From Verrucomicrobiota bacterium (GTDB lineage: Bacteria > Chlamydiota > Chlamydiia > Chlamydiales > Rhabdochlamydiaceae): a stretch of 64,000 nt of DNA. The notes beneath the pieces were generated by a model. That model searched no databases. It saw only the letters and a program-made list of their open reading frames with translations, and had not been told where the DNA came from. The first letter of the stretch is position 1; every line of letters begins with the position of its first letter. The DNA lies in the NCBI GenBank assembly GCA_018239715.1, contig JAFEGW010000008.1, positions 62,001-126,000 of the forward strand, given 5' to 3'. Shown in pieces: positions 17,501 to 26,006 of this stretch. Position numbers and translations under genes: made by a program.

Positions 17501-18057
17501 TTCTTCCCGTTGCGGTGAATGACACGGGATCTACACCAGAAAATATCCCTCTCAATGGAACTTCTGTTTTGAGCAATGACATCGGCACCGGTCTCAGTAT
17601 CGCTTCCTACGATTCAACCACGACAGCGGGCGGAACTGTTGTCATGAATACCACAACAGGAACTTATACCTACACGCCTCCGACGGGATTTGTGGGATTA
17701 GATACGTTCAGTTATACGATCAAGGACTCTTCCAATAACACCGCAACAGCCACTGTCTCTATAACAGTCGGGGCTGTCCTGCCACCGGTAAATTTCAAGG
17801 GTACGATCAGCAAATGCCAGCTGCTGAACAAGACGGAATACAGTCTCCAAGCCCAGTGGAGCGCCTCGCCCTCGCCTGACATCGTCTTCTACCGCATTTA
17901 CCACAATGGAAAAGTTGTCGCTGGAGTCCGGCCTGGAGAGCCTTTTGTCTTTTCGGCCACCTGCCTGAAATCCAAGGCAGCCGCTCGTGAGTATTCCATC
18001 ACGGCTCTCAACAGTGGCAATGCAGAAAGCCCCCCTGCTAAAATCAAAATTCAATAA
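14590..18057 (+). CDS. Secreted multidomain protein with DUF11 and six Ig/cadherin-like repeats
   Basis: The 1155-residue protein starts at an ATG preceded by AAGGAAG. A signal peptide (residues about 1-34, ending STQLEA) is followed by a 370-residue N-terminal region rich in Ser, Thr, Gly and Asn. Next comes a DUF11-type domain (DTITYTITLTNIGETTASSL, about residues 400-525), then six tandem 88-89-residue repeats (DNA 16186-17771), each of the form A-x-N-D-x-G-x-x-x-x-N, L-x-N-D-x-G-T, GT-Y-Y-T-P-P, F-S-G-x-D-T-F-Y-T. A fibronectin-like C-terminus follows. This is the layout of surface adhesins. No membrane anchor or autotransporter barrel is visible. Confidence 0.8.
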   Translation: MNTLFSFRSCAAALTKFFCLLALMYSFSTQLEATYISIYTTTDNGAITFTGNTLGLDKTTNQNNPGTTGSIGAFITTDTSMQVGSFPVGTTLTWQNNSSTAVLDIPSGSTILHAELIWSGSYGFDPAITLSLIQSSTVTLITPDSVSHTITLNPATFQSRVNSGSNGFYVANSDVTSILTALANSGAGTYTVGHVPATVISSENNLNCAGWTLAVVYQNPNMFTSNLTLFVGCEAQGSSPALVSGFQAPSSGTITSRLFVSALEGDAQLTGDHFLVGATSSLSYPTNALSGTNNPVNNFFGSQMNTLLPLTTDVNSGKLVASGSSTLDTRGSFGTSNSDPSSGTNVSGARQGYDITSVDMGSTITNGQTQLYAQGTTNQDVYTVNALGIQIQVQAPLIQAVKQTDVSTVSMVGDTITYTITLTNIGETTASSLVFTDILPTGLTLVSNSFTVNGTPVSNPDLVNGVPLGDLAVNATTTVIFQAQVTQINPPSSYDNVSTIDYSYTPFGGSPIDLQSQTNTASVTSISADAPMANPDTGTAVANVPLNGSSVLTNDTGTGIFVSTYDHTTTQAGTVVMQSDGTYVYTPPSNFSGTDTFTYTISDPLMQTAMTTVTLTVLPQAQNDVGSVAADTPLNGSSVLTNDAGTGLTVTSYDMTSTSGGTIVMQPDGTYIYNPPNDFSGTDNFNYVATDSSGNPTTGTVTITVLPVAENDFGTTPANTVLNGSTVFTNDMGSGLMLIAYDHTSVQGGTVVMNMMDGTYVYTPPSNFSGLDTFTYTVQDQDGDMSVATVSITVLPVAVNDTGTTPANTPLNQMTSVLSNDAGTGLTVTAYDTASLQGGTIVMQTNGTYLYTPPFNYSGPDSFNYTATDSNSSTTSASVMLTVTPHATNDTAITNANTTLIGPSVLANDTGTTLTAIASTSPTTQGGLVSINTNGTYTYVPPTGFSGIDTFTYTAVDAFNDMTMGTVTITVLPVAVNDTGSTPENIPLNGTSVLSNDIGTGLSIASYDSTTTAGGTVVMNTTTGTYTYTPPTGFVGLDTFSYTIKDSSNNTATATVSITVGAVLPPVNFKGTISKCQLLNKTEYSLQAQWSASPSPDIVFYRIYHNGKVVAGVRPGEPFVFSATCLKSKAAAREYSITALNSGNAESPPAKIKIQ
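16186..17771 (+). repeat. Six tandem 88-89-codon Ig/cadherin-like repeats
   Basis: Units start at about 16186, 16450, 16714, 16981, 17248 and 17512. Each contains the conserved pattern NDTGT...GTYVYTPP...FSGTDTFTYT. Unit 4 has an extra residue (NQMTS) and unit 5 is the most diverged (LIGPSVLAND). Confidence 0.85.
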
Positions 18058-18068
18058 GCTAGGCTAAG

Positions 18069-18096
18069 AAGGCCTCGAGATAACTCGAGGCCTTTT
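18069..18096 (+). terminator. Terminator after the repeat-rich surface protein
   Basis: An 11-base perfect stem (18069-18079 with 18084-18094) with loop ATAA is followed by T residues (CCTTTTG). Confidence 0.85.
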
Positions 18097-18139
18097 GTAT
18101 TCTTGATTTTCCTAGGGATCAGTGGTATCTTCTTCCTCT

Positions 18140-19030
18140 ATGAACGAAACCTATAAACAAAATTTTCTTCGCGCAGGCGCCATCGCCAAAGAAGTCCGGG
18201 CCTATGGCAAATCTTTGATTAAACCGGGCGCTTCATACAACGATGTGATTGCACAAATTTATCGTAAAATCTCCGAGCTGGGAGCTATCCCTGCTTTCCC
18301 TCCGCAGATCGCTCTGGATCATATCGCAGCCCACTTTTTGCCCCAGCCCGATGAAGATATTCTTTTCTCCACTCAGGTCGTCAAGCTCGATGTCGGCGTT
18401 TGCGTCAGCGGCGCTATTGGGGACTGCGCGGTCACCATCGATCTCTCTGGAAAATACCAGCCTCTCATCGATGCGGCGGAAGCGGCACTCCTTGCCGCCG
18501 AGCAGATTCTTGAAGTAGGCCTTCCGATCCGTGAGATTGGCAAAGCGATTGAAATGACAATTATTTCTTGTGGATTCAAACCGGTGAGAAACCTCTCCGG
18601 CCATGGACTGGGTGTTTATCAAGTCCACACACCTCCGGGCATTCCGAACTATGACGATCGCTCTAGGGGAGTTTTGACTCCAGGCATGACATTTGCCATC
18701 GAGCCTTTTGCCACCGATGGCAAAGGGATGATCTACGAAGCCGGCAGGCCTGGGATTTTTTCCTTTGCAGCCTCCCGCCCTGTCCATTCCGATTTTGCCC
18801 GCTCCCTGATCCCTAAAATCAAATCTTTTCAAGGGCTCCCTTTTAGCATCCACGATCTAGCTAAAGACCTTCCACTTCCAAAAGTCCATGCTGCCGTGGA
18901 TGAGCTTCTCGATACAGGCGTGATTAATGGCTACGCTCCCTTTATCGAAGAGGGGCATGGCATGGTCGCTCAAGCAGAAAATTCTGTCTTGATCGACGAA
19001 AAAGGAAAAGTCTTTATCACGACAAGATAG
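18140..19030 (+). CDS. Methionine aminopeptidase, type II-like (M24)
   Basis: The ATG at 18140 gives 296 residues; a GTG at 18122 is less likely. It has the five metal-ligand blocks of M24 peptidases: KLDVGV and GDCAVTID (two Asp), SGHGLGVYQVH (His), FAIEPFA (Glu) and AQAENSVLI (Glu). The roughly 60-residue helical insert between the fourth and fifth blocks (LIPKIKSFQGLPFSIHDLAK onward) marks the type II form found in archaea and eukaryotes, not the usual bacterial type I. It removes the initiator Met from new proteins. The 3' end overlaps the convergent gene by 14 bases. Confidence 0.85.
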   Translation: MNETYKQNFLRAGAIAKEVRAYGKSLIKPGASYNDVIAQIYRKISELGAIPAFPPQIALDHIAAHFLPQPDEDILFSTQVVKLDVGVCVSGAIGDCAVTIDLSGKYQPLIDAAEAALLAAEQILEVGLPIREIGKAIEMTIISCGFKPVRNLSGHGLGVYQVHTPPGIPNYDDRSRGVLTPGMTFAIEPFATDGKGMIYEAGRPGIFSFAASRPVHSDFARSLIPKIKSFQGLPFSIHDLAKDLPLPKVHAAVDELLDTGVINGYAPFIEEGHGMVAQAENSVLIDEKGKVFITTR

Positions 19031-19760
19031 GCTTTTTCTTTTTTTCATACAGAGGTTGGACAGCAAACTTATCCCAATAGTGATGAGCAATAGGACTCAG
19101 CACCGTCACAACCATTACAGCAAAGAGTTCAAAATCATCTGTCCATGCAGGAACGACCGGTAAAATCAGCTGTGCTATCCGGTGTGCGACTAATCCCATG
19201 TGCAAAATGCTTAAGCCTACCTTCATGACAGAAGAGGCTATCGATTGCCAAGCCACTTTTTCACTCTGGGTATAGAGATGATACAAAAAATAGCTCGCTT
19301 TAGCGGCGCTATCTAAAGCCACCACTGCGCTGAACAACGTCTTGCACCAATCCACAAAAGGATGAGGACGAAAGGAATGGATCAAATTACAAACACTGGA
19401 AAGCCAATCTGAAACCCGTGAGGCTTCCGTGATAGCGGCCCAGGAAGAGTAGGAAACTTCTTTCCTTTGATATTTCCTTTCATCGGTTACAACCACATAG
19501 GAAAGATTTTGATCGGGCGAAGTTATTTTTGTGAATTTAGAAAAAGCCTCGGCTCCGCCGATCAATTTTCGGGCTCCATTGACAGGCGCCCCTAAGCCTG
19601 GAAAATGAATGGGCGCCCACCGGGCAAGTAAACTGAGCGGACTAATGACTAAACTTTTGAGTCCACCTATCTGGCCTATCCACTCTGCGCTATCCCAAGC
19701 AATATCACCTACAAGCTGCCAAGCCGTGGTGTGATCACTGTCAAATTCAATTTCGGGCAT
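19017..19760 (-). CDS. Hypothetical membrane-associated protein
   Basis: The protein is 247 residues with no recognised family. The C-terminal half has three hydrophobic stretches (FSAVVALDSAAKASYFLYHL, VMKVGLSILHMGLVAHRIAQ, DFELFAVMVVTVLSPIAHHY) and ends in a lysine-rich tail. The paired hydrophobic regions resemble the many membrane proteins of unknown role in this window (51424, 57101). It overlaps the 3' end of the aminopeptidase gene. Confidence 0.6.
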   Translation of the reverse strand: MPEIEFDSDHTTAWQLVGDIAWDSAEWIGQIGGLKSLVISPLSLLARWAPIHFPGLGAPVNGARKLIGGAEAFSKFTKITSPDQNLSYVVVTDERKYQRKEVSYSSWAAITEASRVSDWLSSVCNLIHSFRPHPFVDWCKTLFSAVVALDSAAKASYFLYHLYTQSEKVAWQSIASSVMKVGLSILHMGLVAHRIAQLILPVVPAWTDDFELFAVMVVTVLSPIAHHYWDKFAVQPLYEKKKKPILS

Positions 19761-19878
19761 AAAAAAACCTTTTGTTTTGCAAAGAAAAATAAATTTTTTT
19801 TGCTAATAAATCAAACCGTATTTTCATTGCTTTTTTCCCCTTGGACGAGCGAGAATACATGCAACCTTTGGTGAATGT

Positions 19879-20439
19879 ATGAAGCACTTCATCGAATCCC
19901 TCCAAGCCATACTCTCTAAAGATACTTTCTTTTGGTTTTGCGCGCTCGCAGGGTCCGGACTCTTTACCCTCCAATTCCTCCTCTCTCTTTTCGGTGTAGG
20001 AGATGATCATGACGCCTTCGATGCCGCCCATTTCAAATGGCTTACCAAACAAACTCTGACAGGTTTCCTCATGTTCTTCGGCTGGGTGGGGCTCACCTGC
20101 AAAAGAGAATTCGAATTATCGGCCGTCGCTTCTGCTGGCTGGGCTATAGGAGGAGGGCTAGCCGCTGTCTTTGCGACCGCCTTAATTTTTAAAATGGCCC
20201 GCAAACTCCACAGCGCTGGAACTGTTTTTAAAATCGAAGAAACCCTCGGCAAGGAAGCCGTCGTCTATCAAAGGATTCCTTCCCACGGCTCCGGCAAGAT
20301 TTCCATCTCCTTGCACCATCACACCTATGAACTCGATGCGATCTCCCTGAACCAAGAAGAAATAGTTTCGTTTACTCCCGTGCAAATTGTAAAAAATATG
20401 GACAACAGAACTGTGATTGTCATACCCAAAGGCAGGTGA
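19879..20439 (+). CDS. NfeD-like membrane protein, flotillin partner
   Basis: The 186-residue protein has an N-terminal hydrophobic region, two more membrane spans (TLTGFLMFFGWVGLTC, AGWAIGGGLAAVFATALIFK) and a C-terminal beta-rich domain of OB-fold type (GKEAVVYQRIPSHGSGKISI ... NRTVIVIPKG), the layout of YqiJ/NfeD1b proteins. The flotillin gene begins 3 bases after its stop. NfeD-flotillin pairs organise membrane microdomains and are usually encoded together, which supports the call. Confidence 0.75.
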   Translation: MKHFIESLQAILSKDTFFWFCALAGSGLFTLQFLLSLFGVGDDHDAFDAAHFKWLTKQTLTGFLMFFGWVGLTCKREFELSAVASAGWAIGGGLAAVFATALIFKMARKLHSAGTVFKIEETLGKEAVVYQRIPSHGSGKISISLHHHTYELDAISLNQEEIVSFTPVQIVKNMDNRTVIVIPKGR

Positions 20440-20442
20440 CTT

Positions 20443-21804
20443 ATGGACTTCTTAAATGCAACTGTGATCGGATTTCTGCTTTTCATCTTTTCGAGCATCT
20501 TCTTTTTGGCAAAACTATACCGCAGGTGCCCTTCCAACAAAGTGCTCGTCGTCTACGGCCGTGTCTCCGGACACAAAACGGTCCAATGTTACCATGGTGG
20601 AGGCACCTTTGTTTGGCCTCTGATCCAAGGATGCGCTTTTTTGGATCTAACACCCCGTACGATCCATATTCCCCTCAAGGGCGCGCTGTCCCATCAAAAC
20701 ATCCGTGTCAATGTGCCTAGCACCTTCACGGTGGCCGTGGGACTGACTCCCGATGTCATGACAAATGCTGCCGTCCGTCTCTTAGAACTCGATGGCAAAG
20801 GGATCGAACTGATGGCGACGGAGATCATCATTGGACAGCTCCGCTTGACTGTCGCTTCACTCCGCATCGAAGAGATTAACCAAGACCGCGAGAGATTCTT
20901 AGAATCGATTAAGAACAATATTGAACCCGAGCTCCATAAGATCGGGCTCACACTCATCAACGTGAACATCACTGATATTACCGATGAGTCTGAATACATC
21001 GAGAGTATTGGTAAAAAAGCCTCGGCGACAGCGGTCAACCAAGCCAAAGTCGATGTAGCCGAGCAGGAAAAACAAGGAGAGATTGGTAAATCCCTGGCTG
21101 AAAAGGATCGACGTGTCTCCGTCGCTTCTTATAACGCAGAGGCTGTCAAAGGAGAAAACGACTCCAAGGCGCAGGTCGCCCTGACCAACGCGACTTTAGC
21201 TGAAAAAGAGGCCGAAGCTGCCCGCCGCACCGAGGTGGCCCAGCAGCTTGCCAAGGCTGAGATTCAAAAAGCTCGCGCGCAGGCCCAAGCTCAGCTCTTA
21301 GAGGCTGAACAGATCGTCCCTCAAGAGATCCGCAAAAGAAAACTCCAGATCGATGCGGAAGCCGAGGCCCTCAGCAAAGTCCTCATCGCCAAAGGTGAAG
21401 CCGAGGCGATCATGACCATCCGGCAAGCCGAAGCAGAAGGGCTCTTAAAAATGCTCGATGCCAAAGCCAAAGGATACAAACAGCTGGTTGAAGCCTGCGG
21501 CGATGATGCCAAAAGCGCCTCGACCATGCTGCTCATTGAAAAACTCGAAGAGATCGTCAAACTCCAGGCCGAAGCGATCAAGAATATCAAAATCGATAAG
21601 ATCACGGTGTGGGACAGCGGCGCTCAGGAGGCAGGGAAAGGATCTTCCACTTCCAACTTCATCAGCCAGTTTGTGAAGTCGCTTCCTGCGCTCCACGACA
21701 TTGCAGAGATGGCGGGACTGGAGCTGCCCCAATATCTCGGAAAAGTCGCAGCAGAGCCCCCCAAAGCTTCTGTCGAAGAAGTTTTAGCAAGTAAAATAAA
21801 ATGA
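20443..21804 (+). CDS. Flotillin-like SPFH protein
   Basis: The 453-residue protein has an N-terminal membrane segment (VIGFLLFIFSSIFFLAKLY), an SPFH domain (KVLVVYGRVSG to about residue 190, with NITDITDESEYIESIGKKA) and a long Ala/Glu/Lys/Gln coiled coil with repeated EAEA patterns (about 190-370). The C-terminal region ends in a hydrophobic, proline-containing tail. Flotillins scaffold membrane microdomains. It is coupled to the NfeD-like gene upstream. Confidence 0.9.
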   Translation: MDFLNATVIGFLLFIFSSIFFLAKLYRRCPSNKVLVVYGRVSGHKTVQCYHGGGTFVWPLIQGCAFLDLTPRTIHIPLKGALSHQNIRVNVPSTFTVAVGLTPDVMTNAAVRLLELDGKGIELMATEIIIGQLRLTVASLRIEEINQDRERFLESIKNNIEPELHKIGLTLINVNITDITDESEYIESIGKKASATAVNQAKVDVAEQEKQGEIGKSLAEKDRRVSVASYNAEAVKGENDSKAQVALTNATLAEKEAEAARRTEVAQQLAKAEIQKARAQAQAQLLEAEQIVPQEIRKRKLQIDAEAEALSKVLIAKGEAEAIMTIRQAEAEGLLKMLDAKAKGYKQLVEACGDDAKSASTMLLIEKLEEIVKLQAEAIKNIKIDKITVWDSGAQEAGKGSSTSNFISQFVKSLPALHDIAEMAGLELPQYLGKVAAEPPKASVEEVLASKIK

Positions 21805-21856
21805 TCGCCATTTTTTTGAAAAAAAAATAAGCTAACGCTATAATTTTTCAGAGAAT

Positions 21857-22915
21857 ATGTATTTAAAATACTTTATCACACTTTTCGTCAGCTGTGCGGC
21901 ACTTGCGCATACAACACCCGCTCCGGAACCTACTAGCAGAGAAAAACTTCTTTCTCTCATTTCCGGTGAATGGGTCACACGCAGTATTTATACCGCAGCT
22001 GAGCTGGACATTGCCGGCTTCTTGATGGAAGGCCCTAAAAGTGTCCGTGAATTGGCCAAAATCACTCAGACCAATGAGGAAAATCTCTACCGTCTTTTAC
22101 GGCTGCTGGCAAGCCAAGGGATCTTCCAAGAAGGAGAAAATCGGATCTTCACCAATACACCCGCGAGCGAATATTTGGCAAAAGATCATCAGCTGAGTCT
22201 CCGCACTTTGATTTTATTTTATAAAGAAGAAACCAGTAAAAGTTGGAATCTCCTCTCCAATTGCATCCGAGAAGGCAGGCCTGCTTTCGATATGGTCATG
22301 GGAAAATCAGCCGAACAACACTTCCGTGAAAACCCCAAGTCGGCCGCCCATTTTAATGCCGCGATGAAAGAGAAATCGAAAACCGTGATCGCCTCTTGCA
22401 TCAAGTCCTATGATTTCAACAAGTTTAAATCGGTTTATGACATCGGCGGTGGAACCGGCCATTTTTTGACAGCTCTTCTCAAAGCGAATCCCACCCTGCA
22501 TGGGACCCTATACGAGCTTCCCGAAGTGATTAGAGATTGTAAAACCTCCATTGTAAACTTTGAGCGGTGCACCCTAATCTCTGGAGATTTTTTTGAGAGA
22601 ATCCCCGAAGGAGGAGATGCTTATCTGCTAAAATCGGTCTTGCACAACTGGACAGATAAAGCAGCGGTTAAAATCTTAAAAAAATGCCACGAAGCCATGA
22701 AAGAAGAAGCGCGGCTCCTGATCGTGGAACCTATTATCACTTCTGCACAAAAAGATCCCGCTAAACTCATGGATGTTTTTCTCATGGTCACTACCGGAGG
22801 TAAAGAAAGGACTTTGCAAGATTTTAAAAGCCTGCTGGATCAAGCAGGCTTTTTTCTCGAGTCTATCACTCCGACCGACACCGAGTACCACATCATTGAA
22901 GCACGCAAACTCTAA
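21857..22915 (+). CDS. SAM-dependent O-methyltransferase with signal peptide
   Basis: The 352-residue protein belongs to the acetylserotonin/caffeate O-methyltransferase group: a winged-helix dimerisation domain (IYTAAELDIAGFLMEGPKSV, ENLYRLLRLLASQGIF), the SAM-binding motif VYDIGGGTGHFLTALL, GDFFERIPEGGDAYLLKSVL and the HNW-type catalytic region (VLHNWTD). Unusually for this family, residues 1-18 look like a Sec signal peptide (KYFITLFVSCAALAHT). SAM is not expected in the periplasm, so the protein may be secreted on into the host. The stop overlaps that of the convergent DipZ-like gene by 4 bases. Confidence 0.85.
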   Translation: MYLKYFITLFVSCAALAHTTPAPEPTSREKLLSLISGEWVTRSIYTAAELDIAGFLMEGPKSVRELAKITQTNEENLYRLLRLLASQGIFQEGENRIFTNTPASEYLAKDHQLSLRTLILFYKEETSKSWNLLSNCIREGRPAFDMVMGKSAEQHFRENPKSAAHFNAAMKEKSKTVIASCIKSYDFNKFKSVYDIGGGTGHFLTALLKANPTLHGTLYELPEVIRDCKTSIVNFERCTLISGDFFERIPEGGDAYLLKSVLHNWTDKAAVKILKKCHEAMKEEARLLIVEPIITSAQKDPAKLMDVFLMVTTGGKERTLQDFKSLLDQAGFFLESITPTDTEYHIIEARKL

Positions 22916-24552
22916 TGCGACTCGTCTCCGAAGGTGAATGCATAGGCTTTCACACCTGGAGGGATTTTTAGAGAGAGCTGATGTCTTTGGTAGGTCGTTT
23001 CTACAATGTCGTATTTTTTATCGCCGTCCATATAAAATTCTCCCGATCTTTTCCCATCGAGAAAGACCTCTATCGGCTTCTTGCTCGATCCGGAAAGCAC
23101 CAAATAGACCTGTCTTGCTAAGAAATTCAAATCCAAATAGCTCTCGCTGCCTGCGGACTCAATGGACTCCTCTTCTACTCGCCAATCCCCGCGGAGCCCT
23201 ACCTCATCATCGCCTAAAGGCGGGTTATCGGCATAGGTCGCGGTCTCGCCCACTTTCAGCAGCCCCTTATAGCTATGCCCTCGCTGCGCTCCTAGGTACG
23301 TCTCAGGCGTGATCGTCCGTGAAGATGCTAGAGACTCCTCCATTTGGAGAGGCGCAAGCCCAAGAAGATCGCGAATTCCATTTTCTGTCTCCACATAACT
23401 TCCCTCGCCAAAATGCTCCATCCGCATATTGCCATCTTTGTCAATGAGATAGTGGGCCGGCCAGTAGTTATTCTTATAGGCCTGCCACGTTTTGTAATCG
23501 TTATCGAGGGCAATGGGATACTCGACCCCTAAACGCCGAGCAGCGGCCGCAACGTTCTTAGGATCTTTTTCGAAAACAAACTCGGGAGTATGCACTCCAA
23601 TAATAACCAATCCCACATCTTTGTATTTCGCATACCAATCTTCCAGATACGGCAGTGTTCTTAAGCAATTAATGCAGCTATAGGTCCAAAAGTCGATCAA
23701 GACGACTTTTCCTTTCAGCTCTTCGATACTCAAAGGAGGAGAGTTGATCCATCCTGTAATGCCCTTCAGATCGGGAGCTTTTCCTAGCTCTCTGAGCCTT
23801 TCTACTGTAGGGCTTTCTCCCTTTAATTTTGTGAGCTGCTCTTGGACCTTCGTGTTATTTTCAACAAGAGCTGAAGGAATCCAGCCGCCGAGTTTTTGCT
23901 CTAAGAGCATGTCCCAATGAAAAGTCAAAATCACTGCGACACCAACCATGAGCACGCCAAAAAATTGCCGGATCCTCTCCGCATGCACAGAAAGAAATCG
24001 GGACGATTGAATAATTCTATTCCCTCCGTAAGCGATCAGAAACATCGGGATCCCAGCTCCAATGCTGTAGGAAAGTGTCATCGCCACTGTCAGCAAATCG
24101 ATCGCATGCGTTGCCACCAAGGTCGTAATTGCCGCCAAAATGGGTCCAGCACAAGGAGTCCATAGAAGACCCAGCGCAAGCCCAAAAATGAATCCCCCTC
24201 CAAATCCGCTGCTCGGATGAGAGAGGTTTTGTCCTAAATTAGCGATAGACGCCGTCTTTCGAGCAAACCCCTCCGACAATCTCGGAAAAATCATGACCAA
24301 GCCGAAAAAGAAAATGAGCGCAATGGCCCCATACCGCAAAATATCCGGCGAGATCCCCGTCGCTTGAACAAGGGCCGTCAGGGCCAAGGTGAAAAAAGTA
24401 AAACTCGCTACCAAGCCTACGATGATCCCTAAGGGGCGCAGCCTGCCTTGCACCGTCCCCGCCGATAAAATCGCTGGCAAGATCGGCAAAATACAGGGAG
24501 ATAAAACCGTGAATATCCCCGCTAAAAAAGCAAAAGCTAATAAAAGAATCAT
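22912..24552 (-). CDS. DipZ-like fusion: CcdA/DsbD-type membrane domain plus thioredoxin
   Basis: The 546-residue protein begins with a CcdA-type domain of six membrane spans (residues about 1-215) whose first helix carries the conserved SPCILPILPAIL and whose fourth carries WTPCAGPILAA. A periplasmic TlpA-like thioredoxin domain follows, with DFWTYSCINCLRTLP (active-site CINC near residue 293) and the cis-Pro region. The last 150 residues form a beta-rich domain as in mycobacterial DipZ. It passes electrons from the cytoplasm to exported thiol proteins. Genes of this architecture are normally 500-600 residues. Confidence 0.88.
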   Translation of the reverse strand: MILLLAFAFLAGIFTVLSPCILPILPAILSAGTVQGRLRPLGIIVGLVASFTFFTLALTALVQATGISPDILRYGAIALIFFFGLVMIFPRLSEGFARKTASIANLGQNLSHPSSGFGGGFIFGLALGLLWTPCAGPILAAITTLVATHAIDLLTVAMTLSYSIGAGIPMFLIAYGGNRIIQSSRFLSVHAERIRQFFGVLMVGVAVILTFHWDMLLEQKLGGWIPSALVENNTKVQEQLTKLKGESPTVERLRELGKAPDLKGITGWINSPPLSIEELKGKVVLIDFWTYSCINCLRTLPYLEDWYAKYKDVGLVIIGVHTPEFVFEKDPKNVAAAARRLGVEYPIALDNDYKTWQAYKNNYWPAHYLIDKDGNMRMEHFGEGSYVETENGIRDLLGLAPLQMEESLASSRTITPETYLGAQRGHSYKGLLKVGETATYADNPPLGDDEVGLRGDWRVEEESIESAGSESYLDLNFLARQVYLVLSGSSKKPIEVFLDGKRSGEFYMDGDKKYDIVETTYQRHQLSLKIPPGVKAYAFTFGDESH

Positions 24553-24719
24553 TTCATACTCCCTATGACATCTTCAGCTGAAAAGCTAGCAAGCTTCAAC
24601 GAGGCAAAAGAGTACTAAAAAGAAAAAAATCTGGATGAGAAGTTTCAACTCTTGCTCCTCGATGAATACTTCTTTCCATACTGTATTCTATCGATCGGCG
24701 CAATTGATTTTAAATCGAC

Positions 24720-26006
24720 TCAAACCGTGTAGACAATCTGCTGGATATTAGATATTCCTATTTGTGCGCCAGCAGGTATAGGCTTTTTTATCGCCTCTAC
24801 AACGCTTTCTAAGAGAGATTCTTTGGAGATTATTTTGTCGCTTCGAGGAAGGATGACTACAGGAAAAGAGACAAAATCATCGATAGGTGATTCGGGATTT
24901 TTTTGAATTTGGATTTCAAATATCACCACCTGAACAAAGTTCGTCGGATTATTGACATAGTAATGTCCTTTTGCAGGCTCAGCGCTTTCCTCAACTTTTT
25001 TTTCAGTTAAAATAAAGGATACGGGAGCATTAATATCCCATCCTCCTGCTTTTGTCTGAGTATTGGCCATCAATTTACCTGACACTGCAAGATTGGGGAA
25101 TTCATGTTCTTGCAATTTTTGAGAAGCTCGTTTAGGGGTATAAGCCCCTCGGATTTGATCCACCTTGAACCTTTCCTGGTAAATACTTTTTCCATCAATC
25201 TTGAATTGAACCATAACATCTCTTTCATAAGGTAGATTGCGTAAAAATACTGCGCATTTTACAGCGACACAAGAGACGGATTCCGAGTAAAAAACTACAC
25301 CGTGGTGAGAAAAGACAACGTTTATTTTCTTATCAGCAGGAATATTATTTTGTTTGCTTATAGCTTGAGGCTTGAAACAATAAACCCCTTGAGCGTAAGG
25401 AGAAAATTGCGGGTCATGTTGTTCGTTAATACTCCGTCCATATAAGTTCCGGAAAGGCGCCTCGGATAGTTGATTGGGAAGAACATCTACCCACTTTGTT
25501 TTTTCGGAGTCATTCTTGGCCCTGTTGGTTGCGGTAGCTGCTGCAGTAGTTCCCTCAGGTGCTGGCGGACTTGCCGCTGGTTTAGAAGACCCTCCACTGC
25601 TACTTTTTACTTCAGCAGCTCGATCATCTTTTTTATCCCTTGTAGATTCGTAGTCTTTATAGGGACTCTTAGTCGCGTTAGCTGCTGCAGTCGTTCCCTC
25701 CGATGCTGGCGGACTTGCCGCTGGTTTAGAAGACTCTCCACTGCCACTTTTTGTTTCAGCAGCTCGACCATCTTTGTTATCCCTTGTAGATGTTGGTTTT
25801 ACTTTAGAAGAACAGAGGGCCTTTCGTGCGATCATACAAATTATTCCAAGTACTACTGCACTACCAACCCCCACCCATGCTTTGACACCTAAAGGCTGGA
25901 CACTCCAATGGTGCCAGCTTGCGTTAGCAATGTCTTTGAGGTTTTGTAAATTCCATGCGGAAGGGGTTCGGTTTAAACTTGAATTATCCAATTGTTGACT
26001 TGACAT
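24720..26006 (-). CDS. Hypothetical protein with membrane segment and repeated Ser/Ala/Pro linker
   Basis: The 428-residue protein has one membrane segment at residues about 43-64 (AWVGVGSAVVLGIICMIARK). It then has a hydrophilic linker built of two near-identical copies (48 residues and about 41) beginning STRD.KD.RAAE.KS and continuing SKPAASPPA. The C-terminal 260 residues are beta-rich and unrecognised. There is no signal peptidase site, so it may be a type II membrane protein. The repeat pair at 25524-25790 could slip in length between strains. Confidence 0.6.
   Translation of the reverse strand: MSSQQLDNSSLNRTPSAWNLQNLKDIANASWHHWSVQPLGVKAWVGVGSAVVLGIICMIARKALCSSKVKPTSTRDNKDGRAAETKSGSGESSKPAASPPASEGTTAAANATKSPYKDYESTRDKKDDRAAEVKSSSGGSSKPAASPPAPEGTTAAATATNRAKNDSEKTKWVDVLPNQLSEAPFRNLYGRSINEQHDPQFSPYAQGVYCFKPQAISKQNNIPADKKINVVFSHHGVVFYSESVSCVAVKCAVFLRNLPYERDVMVQFKIDGKSIYQERFKVDQIRGAYTPKRASQKLQEHEFPNLAVSGKLMANTQTKAGGWDINAPVSFILTEKKVEESAEPAKGHYYVNNPTNFVQVVIFEIQIQKNPESPIDDFVSFPVVILPRSDKIISKESLLESVVEAIKKPIPAGAQIGISNIQQIVYTV
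25524..25790 (-). repeat. Two tandem coding repeats of about 144 bases
   Basis: The copies lie at 25647-25790 and 25524-25646. They encode the Ser/Lys/Ala/Pro linker twice with only scattered differences. The second copy lacks the last seven residues. Confidence 0.8.

Noticed and set aside
16186-17771. CRISPR-like array
   Set aside because: The units are 264-267 bases, in frame and all coding; no short direct repeat with spacers.
24553-24719. Small gene between the DipZ-like and the repeat-linker genes
   Set aside because: Only 167 bases, with no frame or RNA structure that I can support.
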